Source of the DNA: Bacteroidales bacterium UBA4070
GTDB lineage: Bacteria > Bacteroidota > Bacteroidia > Bacteroidales > VadinHA17
NCBI GenBank assembly: GCA_002383485.1
Contig: DFYY01000013.1
Location: forward strand, 1-64,000
Direction of reading: 5' to 3'
DNA length: 64,000 nucleotides
Under the pieces are notes generated by a model that made no database searches, had not been told where the DNA came from, and saw nothing but the letters and a program-made list of their open reading frames with translations. The translations under genes were made by a program, and so were the position numbers. This document shows positions 1 to 9,000 of the stretch, piece after piece. The stretch's first letter is position 1. Each line of letters opens with the position of its first letter.

Positions 1-69
1 GCACTTGCCTCTTGAATTTTCCATCGGTTATATATATCACTTTTAGTCACCTGTGTTCGAATATTAGTT

Positions 70-77
70 TACCTTTG
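70..77 (+). promoter_or_regulatory. candidate -7 promoter box
   Basis: TACCTTTG fits the Bacteroidetes -7 consensus TAnnTTTG and lies 30 bases before the first gene. No convincing -33 TTTG is visible at the usual spacing, so this is a weak call. Confidence 0.35.
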
Positions 78-106
78 ACCTCAATTATAAACGAAGGGGA
101 GAAGAG

Positions 107-1183
107 ATGAATGAATTAAGAATTGGCAATTTGACAGTTGCTGTTCCGATTTTCCAGGGAGGAATGGGAGTGGGGATTTCGCTGTCGGGACTTGCTGCAG
201 CAGTGGCAAACGAAGGCGGAGTAGGTGTTATTTCAAGTGCCGGGTTGGGACTTCTATATAAAAACTATTCAGGCAACCTGTTTGAAGCCAGTATTCACGG
301 GCTAAAGGAGGAGATACGCAAAGCGAGGGAAAAAACCAGGGGAGTCATAGGCGTCAACGTGATGGTTGCCATGACGAACTTTGTGGATATGATCAAGACC
401 TCGATAGCCGAAAAGGTCGATATCATTATTGCCGGCGCCGGGCTGCCGCTTGATCTGCCATCGTTTCTGAAAAAGGACAGCGTTACCAGGCTTGTACCCA
501 TCGTTTCATCGGCGAGGGCTGCCAGGATTATCTGTGAGAAGTGGAAGGCCAACTATGACTATCTGCCTGATGCCGTTATTGTCGAAGGCCCGAAGGCAGG
601 CGGCCATCTTGGCTTCAGGGAGGAGCAGATAGGAGACGAAAGCTACGCACTTGAGAAGCTGGTACCGGAGATTGTTGGCGAGCTGAAGACTTTTGAGGAG
701 AAATACAACACACGCATTCCTCTGATTGCTGCAGGAGGCATTTATACCGGGGAGGATATCAATAACATAATGAAGCTTGGAGCCTCAGGGGTGCAGATGG
801 GAACAAGGTTTGTTACAACCGACGAGTGCGATGCATCAACCGGATTCAAGCAGGCATATATCAATGCTGCCGAGAAGGATATAGTGATTATCAAGAGCCC
901 TGTAGGCATGCCTGGAAGGGCTATTCTGTCCGGTTTTATCCAGAAAGTGAAAGACGGGAAAAAGCAGCCACTGTCGTGTCCTTTCAAATGCATCAAAACC
1001 TGTGACATTTCAAAAAGTCCTTACTGCATCATAATTGCGCTTGTCAATGCGCTGAAGGGAAATTTCCAGAATGGATTTGCCTTTGCAGGGAGCAACGCAT
1101 TCAGGGCTACGAAGATAATTTCCGTCAAAGAGGTTTTTCGGTCATTATTAAAGGAATACAGGGAGAGCAGGCTGGCTGTTTAA
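107..1183 (+). CDS. FabK / nitronate monooxygenase family flavoprotein
   Basis: This is a 358-residue FMN-dependent TIM-barrel protein of the 2-nitropropane dioxygenase family, which includes nitronate monooxygenases and FabK-type enoyl-ACP reductases. The N-terminus PIFQGGMGVGISLSGLAAAV is the family FMN-site motif, and GGxLGF (residues about 165-170), IAAGGI and GASGVQMGTRF follow in the expected order. The start is supported by a strong ribosome binding site, GGGGAG, just upstream. Near the C-terminus four cysteines (C291, C295, C299, C307) form a compact cluster, CPFKCIKTC with a fourth in SPYC, that ordinary nitronate monooxygenases lack. It seems to be transcribed alone, converging with aroC. 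The sequence does not tell whether the enzyme acts on nitronates, enoyl-ACP or another substrate; absence of fatty-acid genes nearby slightly favours the former. Confidence 0.85.
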   Translation: MNELRIGNLTVAVPIFQGGMGVGISLSGLAAAVANEGGVGVISSAGLGLLYKNYSGNLFEASIHGLKEEIRKAREKTRGVIGVNVMVAMTNFVDMIKTSIAEKVDIIIAGAGLPLDLPSFLKKDSVTRLVPIVSSARAARIICEKWKANYDYLPDAVIVEGPKAGGHLGFREEQIGDESYALEKLVPEIVGELKTFEEKYNTRIPLIAAGGIYTGEDINNIMKLGASGVQMGTRFVTTDECDASTGFKQAYINAAEKDIVIIKSPVGMPGRAILSGFIQKVKDGKKQPLSCPFKCIKTCDISKSPYCIIIALVNALKGNFQNGFAFAGSNAFRATKIISVKEVFRSLLKEYRESRLAV

Positions 1184-1207
1184 GTCAATTATCCGGTCAG
1201 TCAGTTG

Positions 1208-2206
1208 TTAAGAACCGCTGTAACTTCTTTTAATCAGTCCTTCCTGCATCATCAGGTCAGCAAGTACAACTGCCGTTGCTGCCTCCACCACTGGAGGGAC
1301 ACGAAGGGCGATGCAGGTGTCATGCCTGCCCTCTATTTCCAGGTCAGTCATCCGGCCGGTGGTCAGGTTTATTGTATGCTGTATCTGATGTGTGCTTGAA
1401 GTAGGTTTCACGGCCACACTAAAAACAATATCATTGCCGTTGGTTATGCCGCCATTTATACCTCCGGCATTATTTGTAAGAGTTTTGCCGTCAGCAGAGA
1501 TAAATACATCATTGTTTTCGCTGCCTGTCATGCGCGTTCCCGCAAACCCTGACCCGAACTCCAGTCCCTTTACCGCCGGTATTGAAAACATCATATGGCC
1601 AATCAATGATTCAACCGAATCAAAAAATGGCTCGCCCAGCCCGACAGGTACTCCGCTTACCGTACATCCGACAACACCTCCGATTGAATCACGCTTTTTT
1701 ACTGCTTCTTCAATTGCGATGTCAATGTCAGAGGATCCTCCGGCCTCCAGGAGCGTTGCTGTAACCACTACCGGTTTGATTAGTTTTTTTGCGATCACAC
1801 CCGCTGCTACCAGGCCGAGGGTAAGTCGTCCGGAGAAATGGCCTCCGCCACGATAGTCCTCAAATCCTCCGTATTTCTTCATGGCGGTGAAGTCAGCATG
1901 CCCCGGTCTGGGAGTTTCACGCAACTTCAGGTAATCACGTGAAAGAGTGTTTGTATTATTGAACTCAATTGTCAGTGGCGCTCCGGTGGTATGATCATTG
2001 AAAACGCCGGTCTTAATAACCGGAACATCCGGCTCTTTACGTGGAGTAGTGCCTGTTGCTCCGCTGCTGCGCCTGTTCAGATCATCATGGAAATCGGTCG
2101 CAGTTAATGGCAACCCTGCCGGGCAGCCGTCAATAGTTATGCCTGCGCATTCTCCGTGTGATTCACCGAAGATGCTGATCCTGAATTGTCTGCCGAATGT
2201 ATTCAT
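1208..2206 (-). CDS. aroC: chorismate synthase
   Basis: AroC converts 5-enolpyruvylshikimate 3-phosphate to chorismate with reduced FMN, the last common step of aromatic biosynthesis, in the cytoplasm. The 332 residues contain the family signatures in order: GESHG near residue 15, RRSSGATGTTPRKEPD for phosphate binding, RPGHADF, RGGGHFSGR and a C-terminal RHDTC. The length is a little under the usual 350-390 residues but both ends look complete. The start was chosen at MNTFGRQFRISIFGESHG, where homologues begin. The gene stands alone and ends 24 bases from the stop of the convergent flavoprotein gene. Confidence 0.95.
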   Translation of the reverse strand: MNTFGRQFRISIFGESHGECAGITIDGCPAGLPLTATDFHDDLNRRSSGATGTTPRKEPDVPVIKTGVFNDHTTGAPLTIEFNNTNTLSRDYLKLRETPRPGHADFTAMKKYGGFEDYRGGGHFSGRLTLGLVAAGVIAKKLIKPVVVTATLLEAGGSSDIDIAIEEAVKKRDSIGGVVGCTVSGVPVGLGEPFFDSVESLIGHMMFSIPAVKGLEFGSGFAGTRMTGSENNDVFISADGKTLTNNAGGINGGITNGNDIVFSVAVKPTSSTHQIQHTINLTTGRMTDLEIEGRHDTCIALRVPPVVEAATAVVLADLMMQEGLIKRSYSGS

Positions 2207-2363
2207 ACTACCTATACTCCCTTCTGCTCATTTAAAACTACAATCACCCGGACAAATATGCAAATTTCAGGAATTGAAATGTCTTCAGGCAAAATTTTCA
2301 ATTCATTTCTGCGTTAAACTATAAGCCATGCTTTTGTTAATTAAAATCCAAAACCTGGAGACA

Positions 2364-2969
2364 ATGAAGAATCAAAGTTTCAAAAATGCGCTGCTGCTTT
2401 CTGTGTTTGTATTTTCAGTCACAATTGCATCAGGCCAGACAAAAATGCCTGATGAACTCACCACAGCCACCATCCGTGGACAGATTGAGTATGTGGAGGG
2501 TCATACCAGGATCTATGATAATTTCAGGGCTATCAGGGAGGACATATACCAGAAGCTCAATAAAAATATACTCGATTCGCTTGCAGCTGAAAAGACCAGG
2601 GTGGAGCAACTGAAAGGCAGTACAGCAGCCCTTAATGGCAGTACCGACTCGCTGAAAGTACTTTTGGCATCCACCAGGCAGCAACTGGATGAGGTTACAG
2701 CCACGAAAAACAAAATCCGGGTACTCGGTCTGGAGATAAATAAACCGGCATATAACACTATCATGTGGGTCCTGGTCGGCGGACTGATTCTGCTGATGGC
2801 TATAGGATTCCTGATCTTCAAAAGAAATCTTGTCGTCCTTCTCCGCACTGAGAAAGACCTGAAGGAACTCAAGGAGGAGTTTGCCGCCTACAAGCAATCG
2901 TCGAGGCTTGCGCGGGAGAAGGTCGAGATGGATCTCTTCAGGGCCAACCAGAAGTTGAAGGGGATGTAG
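2364..2969 (+). CDS. small exported membrane-anchored coiled-coil protein, unknown function
   Basis: The protein has about 201 residues and no recognised enzyme domain. The start at MKNQSFKNALLLSVFVFSV is preferred over an in-frame ATG 36 bases upstream because it gives a clean signal peptide ending at SGQ and follows a GGAG ribosome binding site. Residues about 25-125 are helical and charged with heptad-like spacing, then a transmembrane segment (IMWVLVGGLILLMAIGFLIF) and a C-terminal basic helix with LAREKVEMDLFRANQKLKG follow. Bacteroidetes carry many such proteins, often mislabelled as tRNA (guanine-N1)-methyltransferases; no methyltransferase motif is present here. A role at the cell envelope is inferred from topology only. 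Confidence 0.7.
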   Translation: MKNQSFKNALLLSVFVFSVTIASGQTKMPDELTTATIRGQIEYVEGHTRIYDNFRAIREDIYQKLNKNILDSLAAEKTRVEQLKGSTAALNGSTDSLKVLLASTRQQLDEVTATKNKIRVLGLEINKPAYNTIMWVLVGGLILLMAIGFLIFKRNLVVLLRTEKDLKELKEEFAAYKQSSRLAREKVEMDLFRANQKLKGM

Positions 2970-3032
2970 TTATTCCCCGGAATTATAAAGCCCTCTTGTT
3001 TTCGGAATAATAACCTAACACGGAGCGCAATT

Positions 3033-4213
3033 ATGTTGTTACATCAGCAGTTTGTCAGGATGGCAAAGAAGAATGCCTCTAAGACGGCAATTATCGACAA
3101 GACCACCGGTAAGAGCGTTACCTATTCAAGGGCACTGATCGGAGCACTCATTCTGAGTTCAAAATTCAGCTGGTATGACAAGGGGTTCATAGGGATTATG
3201 ATTCCCACTTCAGCGGGAGCGAGAAAGGTCCCAAGGCAGTACCGCTGACTCACAGAAACCTGATTGCGAATATCGAGAGCTTCAGCAATTATGTAGGTAT
3301 CTCGGGTGAAGATAAGATACTTGCCAATCTTGTCTTCTATCACATATTTGGCCTTACGGTCAACCTCTGGGTGGCGTTCTGGCACGGGATGACAATGGTG
3401 ACGTATGCGAATCCGCTTGACTTCCGGAAGATCAGCACAATCGCCCGCGAGGAGAAGCCGACTATCATGGTTGGCCCCCCGAGCTTTCTCTGGGGTTATC
3501 TCAACAAATCGGAGCCGGGCGATTTCAAATCGCTCCGTCTGATGGTAGCAGGTGCCGACAATTGTCCGGATGCGTTGTGTGACGGTTACATGAAAAAGCA
3601 CGGTGTCCCCCTTCTGGAGGGGTACGGTGCCACGGAGACCTCGCCGGTGATATCTGTCAATTCGCCGGAATTCAACAGGCCGGGCAGTACCGGCAAAGTG
3701 ATTCCGGGCATAAAGTTGAGGATTGAAAACCTGGAGACAGGAGAGGAGTGCAAGGTTGGTGAGACAGGAAAGATACTTGTTAATGGACCTTCTGTCATGA
3801 ATGGATACCATGATGATCCGCAGCAGACGGCCGAAGTACTTTCTGACGGATGGTACAACACAGGTGATATGGGCTATCTGGATGCGGATGGCTATCTCTG
3901 GCATGCCGGCAGGTTCAAGAGGTTCACGAAGGTTGGAGGTGAGATGGTCTCTCTTGTGAAAGTGGAGAATGTTATGGAAAAGTATCTGCATCAGGGAGTA
4001 TCATGCTGTGTGGTTGAGGTTCCTGACGATAAGAAAGGTTCATATATTGTGGCTGCAGTGTCTGCCGGGGTCAACAAGACCGAGATACTCAGAAGGATGA
4101 TGGCTGACTTGCCGAGCATTGCTCTGCCGAGGCAGTTTGTCGTCATTAAAAACCTGCCGATGATGGGTACCGGCAAGATCGATTTCAGGACTGTTACAAG
4201 GATGGTCCGTTAG
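3033..4213 (+). pseudogene. AMP-binding acyl ligase (acyl-ACP/CoA synthetase type), broken by internal deletion
   Basis: The first part (3033-about 3215) reads as the N-terminus of an ANL-family ligase, including GFIGIMIPTSAG. The second part (about 3209-4213) is in another frame and begins at the ligase P-loop, FSGSEKGPKAVPLTHRNL. It continues with the adenylation motifs GYGATETSPV, YHDDPQQTAEVLSDGWYNTGD, GRFKRF and the catalytic-lysine region GTGKIDFRT. In intact relatives roughly 110-120 residues lie between the two parts, so the gene has lost that segment and changed frame, and the first frame stops at 3246. The junction falls in ACTTCAGCGGGAGCG, which can encode both TSAGA and FSGSE, so a short direct repeat probably guided the deletion. 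An assembly collapse would look the same. Confidence 0.75.
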
Positions 4214-4341
4214 ATTATGAACGAAACCGGCTTCTCGGGTTAACCGGTGCATGTCTCCGGTAGGGAGATCCCGGACATGAGTCAGTGAGTCCGGAGTCAG
4301 TGATATCAAAAGGATCCAGCCATTTGCTGAGAGATTGAGTG

Positions 4342-5370
4342 TCAGTCTGACCGTTTGCGGTCACGCCATTCCAGCCACCTGATAAACAGGAAACTTGCCA
4401 GCCCTATTACTGCTACAATTGCTGCAAATAAAGGGTATGAGTGGGGTATGTTAGCCTCACCGCCTGTCATGACTGTCCACTCGCTCATGCCAAATATACC
4501 GGCAATAAGTGTCAGCGGCATGAATATAGTAGTAATGAGTGTCAGCCTTCTCACGGTGGCATTGGTCTGGTTTGAGTCACGCGCCATCTTGTTGTTCAGC
4601 ATCGAGGCATAGAGTTCCATGAGGCTGGTGACATTGTCGCGGTTGCTTTCAGTCATCTCCAGGAAGTTGGAGATATGGTCGAAGATGTCACGGTAGTGCA
4701 CTGTAGCCTTTTCAGGAACCCATTCGCAGTCGTTGCGGCTGATCTTGATCAGTATCTCACGTTCATAGAAGAGACTTTTACGAAGGCTCAGCAGGTTGCG
4801 GCGCAGGTAGGTGAGCCGTGACGGATCAAAGCCCGAAGGAGAGTCCAGTATCTTCTCCTCGGCTTTGTCAATATCTACTTCTGCCTGTTCCACTACATTC
4901 GCCATATTGTCAACCATGTAGTCCATTATCAGGTGCATAAGCCAGGCCGGCCCTTTCTTTACTGCAGAATTATTCCTCTCAACCACTGGCATTATCCCGT
5001 TTATCGGAAATTGTGTATAATCGGCATAACCGCTCACCGTGACCAGAAAATTGCTTCCAATGAAGAAATCCACCTCATCTGAGATGAGCTCTTCAGGATC
5101 GTACCGAAGTGCATTGAATACTATGAATGTATAGTTCGGGAACTCATCCATCTTGGGAACCTGTGTCTCGTCGGTGCAGTCTTCTATTGAAAGTGGGTGC
5201 AACCCGAGCGGTGTGGTCAGTTCTGCCAGTTCCTCACGCGAAGCTTTTGTGTAGTTGAACCAGACATAACCGTCGTTATTCATTGCACTCGCTGCCTCTT
5301 CCAGGGTGGTTATCTTTTCAAGATCACCTCCGGTTGATATATGGTAAAATTCAGATCTCGCCATTTGCAT
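4342..5370 (-). CDS. corA: CorA-family divalent cation transporter
   Basis: The 342-residue protein has the CorA layout: a long cytoplasmic alpha/beta N-terminal domain, a long helix (residues about 150-270) and two C-terminal membrane segments, LITTIFMPLTLIAGIFGM and YPLFAAIVAVIGLASFLFI. The family pore signature GMN is GMS here (G294, M295, S296), followed by EWT instead of the usual acidic loop. The Asn of GMN is normally essential for Mg2+ uptake; the related ZntB transporters have GIN. This may therefore be a diverged CorA-like subfamily and its ion is uncertain. It lies 9 bases downstream of the XRE-nucleotidyltransferase gene and probably shares its transcript. M3 is an alternative start. 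Confidence 0.85.
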   Translation of the reverse strand: MQMARSEFYHISTGGDLEKITTLEEAASAMNNDGYVWFNYTKASREELAELTTPLGLHPLSIEDCTDETQVPKMDEFPNYTFIVFNALRYDPEELISDEVDFFIGSNFLVTVSGYADYTQFPINGIMPVVERNNSAVKKGPAWLMHLIMDYMVDNMANVVEQAEVDIDKAEEKILDSPSGFDPSRLTYLRRNLLSLRKSLFYEREILIKISRNDCEWVPEKATVHYRDIFDHISNFLEMTESNRDNVTSLMELYASMLNNKMARDSNQTNATVRRLTLITTIFMPLTLIAGIFGMSEWTVMTGGEANIPHSYPLFAAIVAVIGLASFLFIRWLEWRDRKRSD

Positions 5371-5379
5371 GTTTATTAG

Positions 5380-5973
5380 TTATCTTTCATATATCAGGAT
5401 CAGTTCCTTGGTAATGCGCTTAAGAATTTCGGGCTTTACGACACTCTTCATGACAATATCAACTTTCAGGTGGATCAGCTTCTCGAGCTGATATTTGATC
5501 TCTGCAAGGTCGAACAGGGAGAGTGACTTCTTTCCAGATAACTGAACAAGTAAATCAACATCACTTTCGGTGTCATGATCATCTCGTGCATACGCACCAA
5601 ACAACCATGCTCTTTTTACCTTATCTTGATTCCTGAGGTATTCCTTCAGTTTTTTAATTACCTGTTCTCTTGTGAACGGCACAGCCGATCTATGCCCGAT
5701 CTTCTTTTCGGCAAGCCTGATTGCTTCCATCGCCAGTTCCTCTTCACCCAGCTCAGAAACTATCTTATCAGAGAGCCAGAGTAAAAGGAGTGTTCCGGAG
5801 ACCAACCTGAAGTACTCCTCAAGTTTCAGAACATTTTCCCTCGTTGCAGTGCGTTTCCCGTTTTCAATCTTGCTAAGAATGGCCTGATCAATATCGAGGA
5901 AGGCGGCAACTTTTCTTAAGGGATCACCTTTTTGCAGCCTCAATTCCCGTATTCTCCCGGCGAAGGTCTCCAT
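5380..5973 (-). CDS. XRE-type HTH regulator fused to MNT-like nucleotidyltransferase domain
   Basis: Residues 1-60 form a Cro/C1-type helix-turn-helix (RIRELRLQKGDPLRKVAAFL, then LSKIENGKRTATRENVLKLE). Residues about 105-197 resemble the minimal nucleotidyltransferases of MntA-type antitoxins. The catalytic signature GS-X10-D-X-D appears as G126 A127 ... D138 V D140, so the conserved Ser is Ala while both metal-binding Asp remain. DNA-binding plus nucleotidyltransferase architecture fits a self-regulating protein. No HepT partner is adjacent; the only HepT trace in the window is a dead gene near 25 kb. The promoter contains a palindrome overlapping the -7 box, which suggests autorepression. 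CorA follows 9 bases later. Confidence 0.8.
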   Translation of the reverse strand: METFAGRIRELRLQKGDPLRKVAAFLDIDQAILSKIENGKRTATRENVLKLEEYFRLVSGTLLLLWLSDKIVSELGEEELAMEAIRLAEKKIGHRSAVPFTREQVIKKLKEYLRNQDKVKRAWLFGAYARDDHDTESDVDLLVQLSGKKSLSLFDLAEIKYQLEKLIHLKVDIVMKSVVKPEILKRITKELILIYER

Positions 5974-5988
5974 GCTTTAATAAAATCA

Positions 5989-6012
5989 TTTTGACAAAAA
6001 AAGTCAAAAATA
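5989..6012 (-). promoter_or_regulatory. palindromic operator overlapping a -7 promoter box
   Basis: TTTTGAC, seven A, GTCAAAA (5989-6009) is a perfect 7-bp inverted repeat 16 bases before the XRE-nucleotidyltransferase start. On the minus strand TATTTTTG (6005-6012) matches the Bacteroidetes -7 box and overlaps one arm. A dimeric HTH protein bound here would block its own promoter; that step is inference. Confidence 0.55.
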
Positions 6013-6052
6013 TTTGCTCAATCAAATATATCATGCAAATTCTCTCCGGAAC

Positions 6053-9000
6053 TCAGTTTATCGTAATCTTTTTCAGTTCATTATTAGAGTAAATCACCGG
6101 GAAATACATAAGTGACACTTTGGCCGGGTTCATTACAAACCGGCCGGTGAAGCGGGGCATAAGGCTGATTTCAAATATTCTCCTGCCAGGGGATGCATGA
6201 CGAATAAATATTGCCACATGGTCACGGTAAAACTCACGATGAACCTCTCCGGGCCGGTAACCCTTCTTGTCATTATATGCGAATCCTGAAGGTACCGGGA
6301 TTTCTATCACAACATATTCTGCGCTTTTGAAGAAATCAACATGTGTGATCAGTGTCACCGGTTTTCCCGACTTCACCTCTTCTGTGTACGGAGTCACAGG
6401 AATTCCCGATTTAGCCTCTCCGACTGCCGGTTTACCTGTGGTGCCTGACCACCCCTCATGACCCGGAGCAGACAGCATGGTGGTTACCCTGAAATCGGTG
6501 GTGTCTTCCTCGGGGTCTGCAATAAAGAGCTTGCTGCCAAGACTGAGGAAGAGAGGCATATCGCTGTCGTTGCGGATTGTCACCGGCCGGGCCCCTACAG
6601 GAATGGCAGCCTTATACGGGAAGGAATCAACTACCATCTCCATCGCTCCGCTGATTCTCATCCTGGCCCTGTCTTCGTTCTTGCGTTCCGGCTCAGGGTA
6701 AAAGGCAAGCGCATTCAGTACCGAAGCCGTCTGATAGGTATTCAGAGGACTCTTCATGGAGAGGTATTCATAAAAATATCTCCGGATCAGTTCAGGCCTG
6801 GCGATTTTCTGAAGTGTGTCGCGGCAGAGGAGGTCATAGGCGAGGAGAGTCGTCTGCATATCTGTTTTCATGATATTCCATCTGCCTGATTCGGTAGTGA
6901 AGTAGACTCCTCCGAGGACTGTCTCCCGCCTTGCTTTTTCAAGGAAGGAGAGATCCGCAGGCATTTTATGCCTTTGTCTCAGGCCGGCAATCCGGATGCT
7001 GTCGGTCAGCGAGAGACGGGCGCTGTCTGAAATTATGTTCAGGTAACGGTTATAGTCAGCTTTTGCCCCGATATCAGAGAGTATCTCAAGAAGTGACAGT
7101 GCGGCGGATGGAGCAGGATTCTTTTCCAGGGCAAGGACGGCGAAGTCGGTGATCCCGGATAAACCGATGTTGACTGTGTAGCCCAGCTTGCCAGCCCTCA
7201 GGAGGGTTCTGATTATGTGCTGTGAGATCCAGTCCTCGGTAGGTGACTTACCCCACCAGCCCCATAGACCGTCCTCATTGCGGTTATCGAGGAGTTTCCC
7301 GATAAGGCTCTTTATTTCTCTCTCATCACTCCGGCTTACTTTGCCGAGGTGCCTTTCAGTCTCAACTGCGGAGAGATAACCCGCAAGCCGCGATGCCATC
7401 TGTTCATTACAGCCATAGACATATCCTATGAGACTGTGGCTTGCAGCATTTCTTATGTCTGCCAACCCGGCCACTGCCGTCAGGGTCACCTCACCGGGCC
7501 AGCCGGCGAGGTCAACCGATAAGACCGAGTCTTTCTCAATAAAGGCCACCATCCCGGAATCGACCTCGATCCCCGCCCTCAGAACCGGCAGCGGACGGAA
7601 CTCGCCGTCCTTCAGTCCGGTCCCGGTGGTGAATGAATATTCAAGCCGCAGGCTGTCTGATCCGTGAGCAATAACCGGCAGTGTGTCAACTATCGCTTCT
7701 GCTAGGTCACGCTGCCTGTTTACGAGTGTGTCTGCATTGCTTATAAACCTTTCCGTCAGCGACATGGGAGCACCGGTATGGTTCATTATGCGGCCGATAA
7801 GGTTCAGGGAGTCACCATCAACCACATAATGGGGTGCCGACAGCAGTCCTGTTACAGGCATGAATGCCCTTATGTTACCTTTTGCTGATCCTGCCTGGCG
7901 GTTTCCGTTGATTGCAACTGCAAATGTCTCCCATGATGTGATGTCATCCGGAAACTTTACAGTGAATGTGACTTTACCTGAATCGTCAGTGCGAAGGTCC
8001 GGTTTCCAGTAGCCGTAGTCACGGAAGTTCCTCCGCAGTGTACCCCCGGCCATTGCCTCCGCAAGGAACTGTTCATCCACCAAAGCGTCACTCTCCGCAG
8101 CAGCCGCGATTACTCCTCCGGGCTTCATTGTAAGCATGATGACTCCGCCTGCGGCCCGTGATCCGTAGAGGGCGGTCATGGCAGGATCCTTAACAATCGT
8201 CATGTTCTTCAGCAGCTCAGGGTCGATCAGGCTCATATCACCGCTGTAAGGAACACCGTCAATTATTATCAGAGGCGCCTGGACATCAGCCGATGAAACT
8301 CCTCTTATCATAAAAACCCGGTCATCTGACACCTGCACGCCGGCCATCCTGCCCTGAAGTGCATTTACGGTGGTAACAGATGCGGAGAGGCTTTCCTTTC
8401 GTGAGACGCCGTACCCTATGACCACAACTTCGTCCATGGCCAGAAGCTCCTCCTCGAGGGTCACATCCAACTGATTTTCATAGTATACTTCGGTCTCAAA
8501 AGGCTTCATTCCTATGAACATGAATTTAAGCTTGTGATTTCCGAAGGGAAGCCTGATTGAATATCTGCCGTCATGATCTGTTATTGTGCCAAATCCGTTC
8601 TCCTGGCAATAAACGGTCACTCCCGGCAGCCGCTCATTGTCCGAGAGACTTGTAACCACCCCGGAGACTGTGAATCCCGGTCCGTCATAGGCGTTCGCAT
8701 CCTGCCTGGTGAACTCCTGCATCAGCTGCCTCTCCAGCGAGGTTGGAGTCCCGGGCCGGCTTCCGGGGGCATTGATCATCTCAATTATCTTCCTGTACAG
8801 TTCCGGATCATCTGACGTTTCCGCGCATGCCAGGTCGATGAAGGTAGCGCTGTTACTCCTGACTTCGACGGAGTCAACAATCAGATGTTGCCCGCCCGGC
8901 AGGAAGGATATGAACCTGTAAATCCCCGGTCGGATATTGGTTAAAACCCTGTCGTATCCCTGCCTGTCATAGATTGCTCTTCCGGCAACTGAAACAAGGA

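Noticed and set aside
3122..3991. Long minus-strand open frame of 289 codons
   Set aside because: It lies opposite the acyl-ligase remnant, whose motifs are clear; the antisense product has no recognisable features.
5380..5973. Complete MNT/HepT toxin-antitoxin pair at 5.4 kb
   Set aside because: No HepT-like gene adjoins the nucleotidyltransferase fusion; the neighbour is a CorA-like transporter.
8100..8690. A separate SusC-type transporter gene within the macroglobulin
   Set aside because: The plug motifs are in frame with macroglobulin sequence on both sides and no barrel follows.
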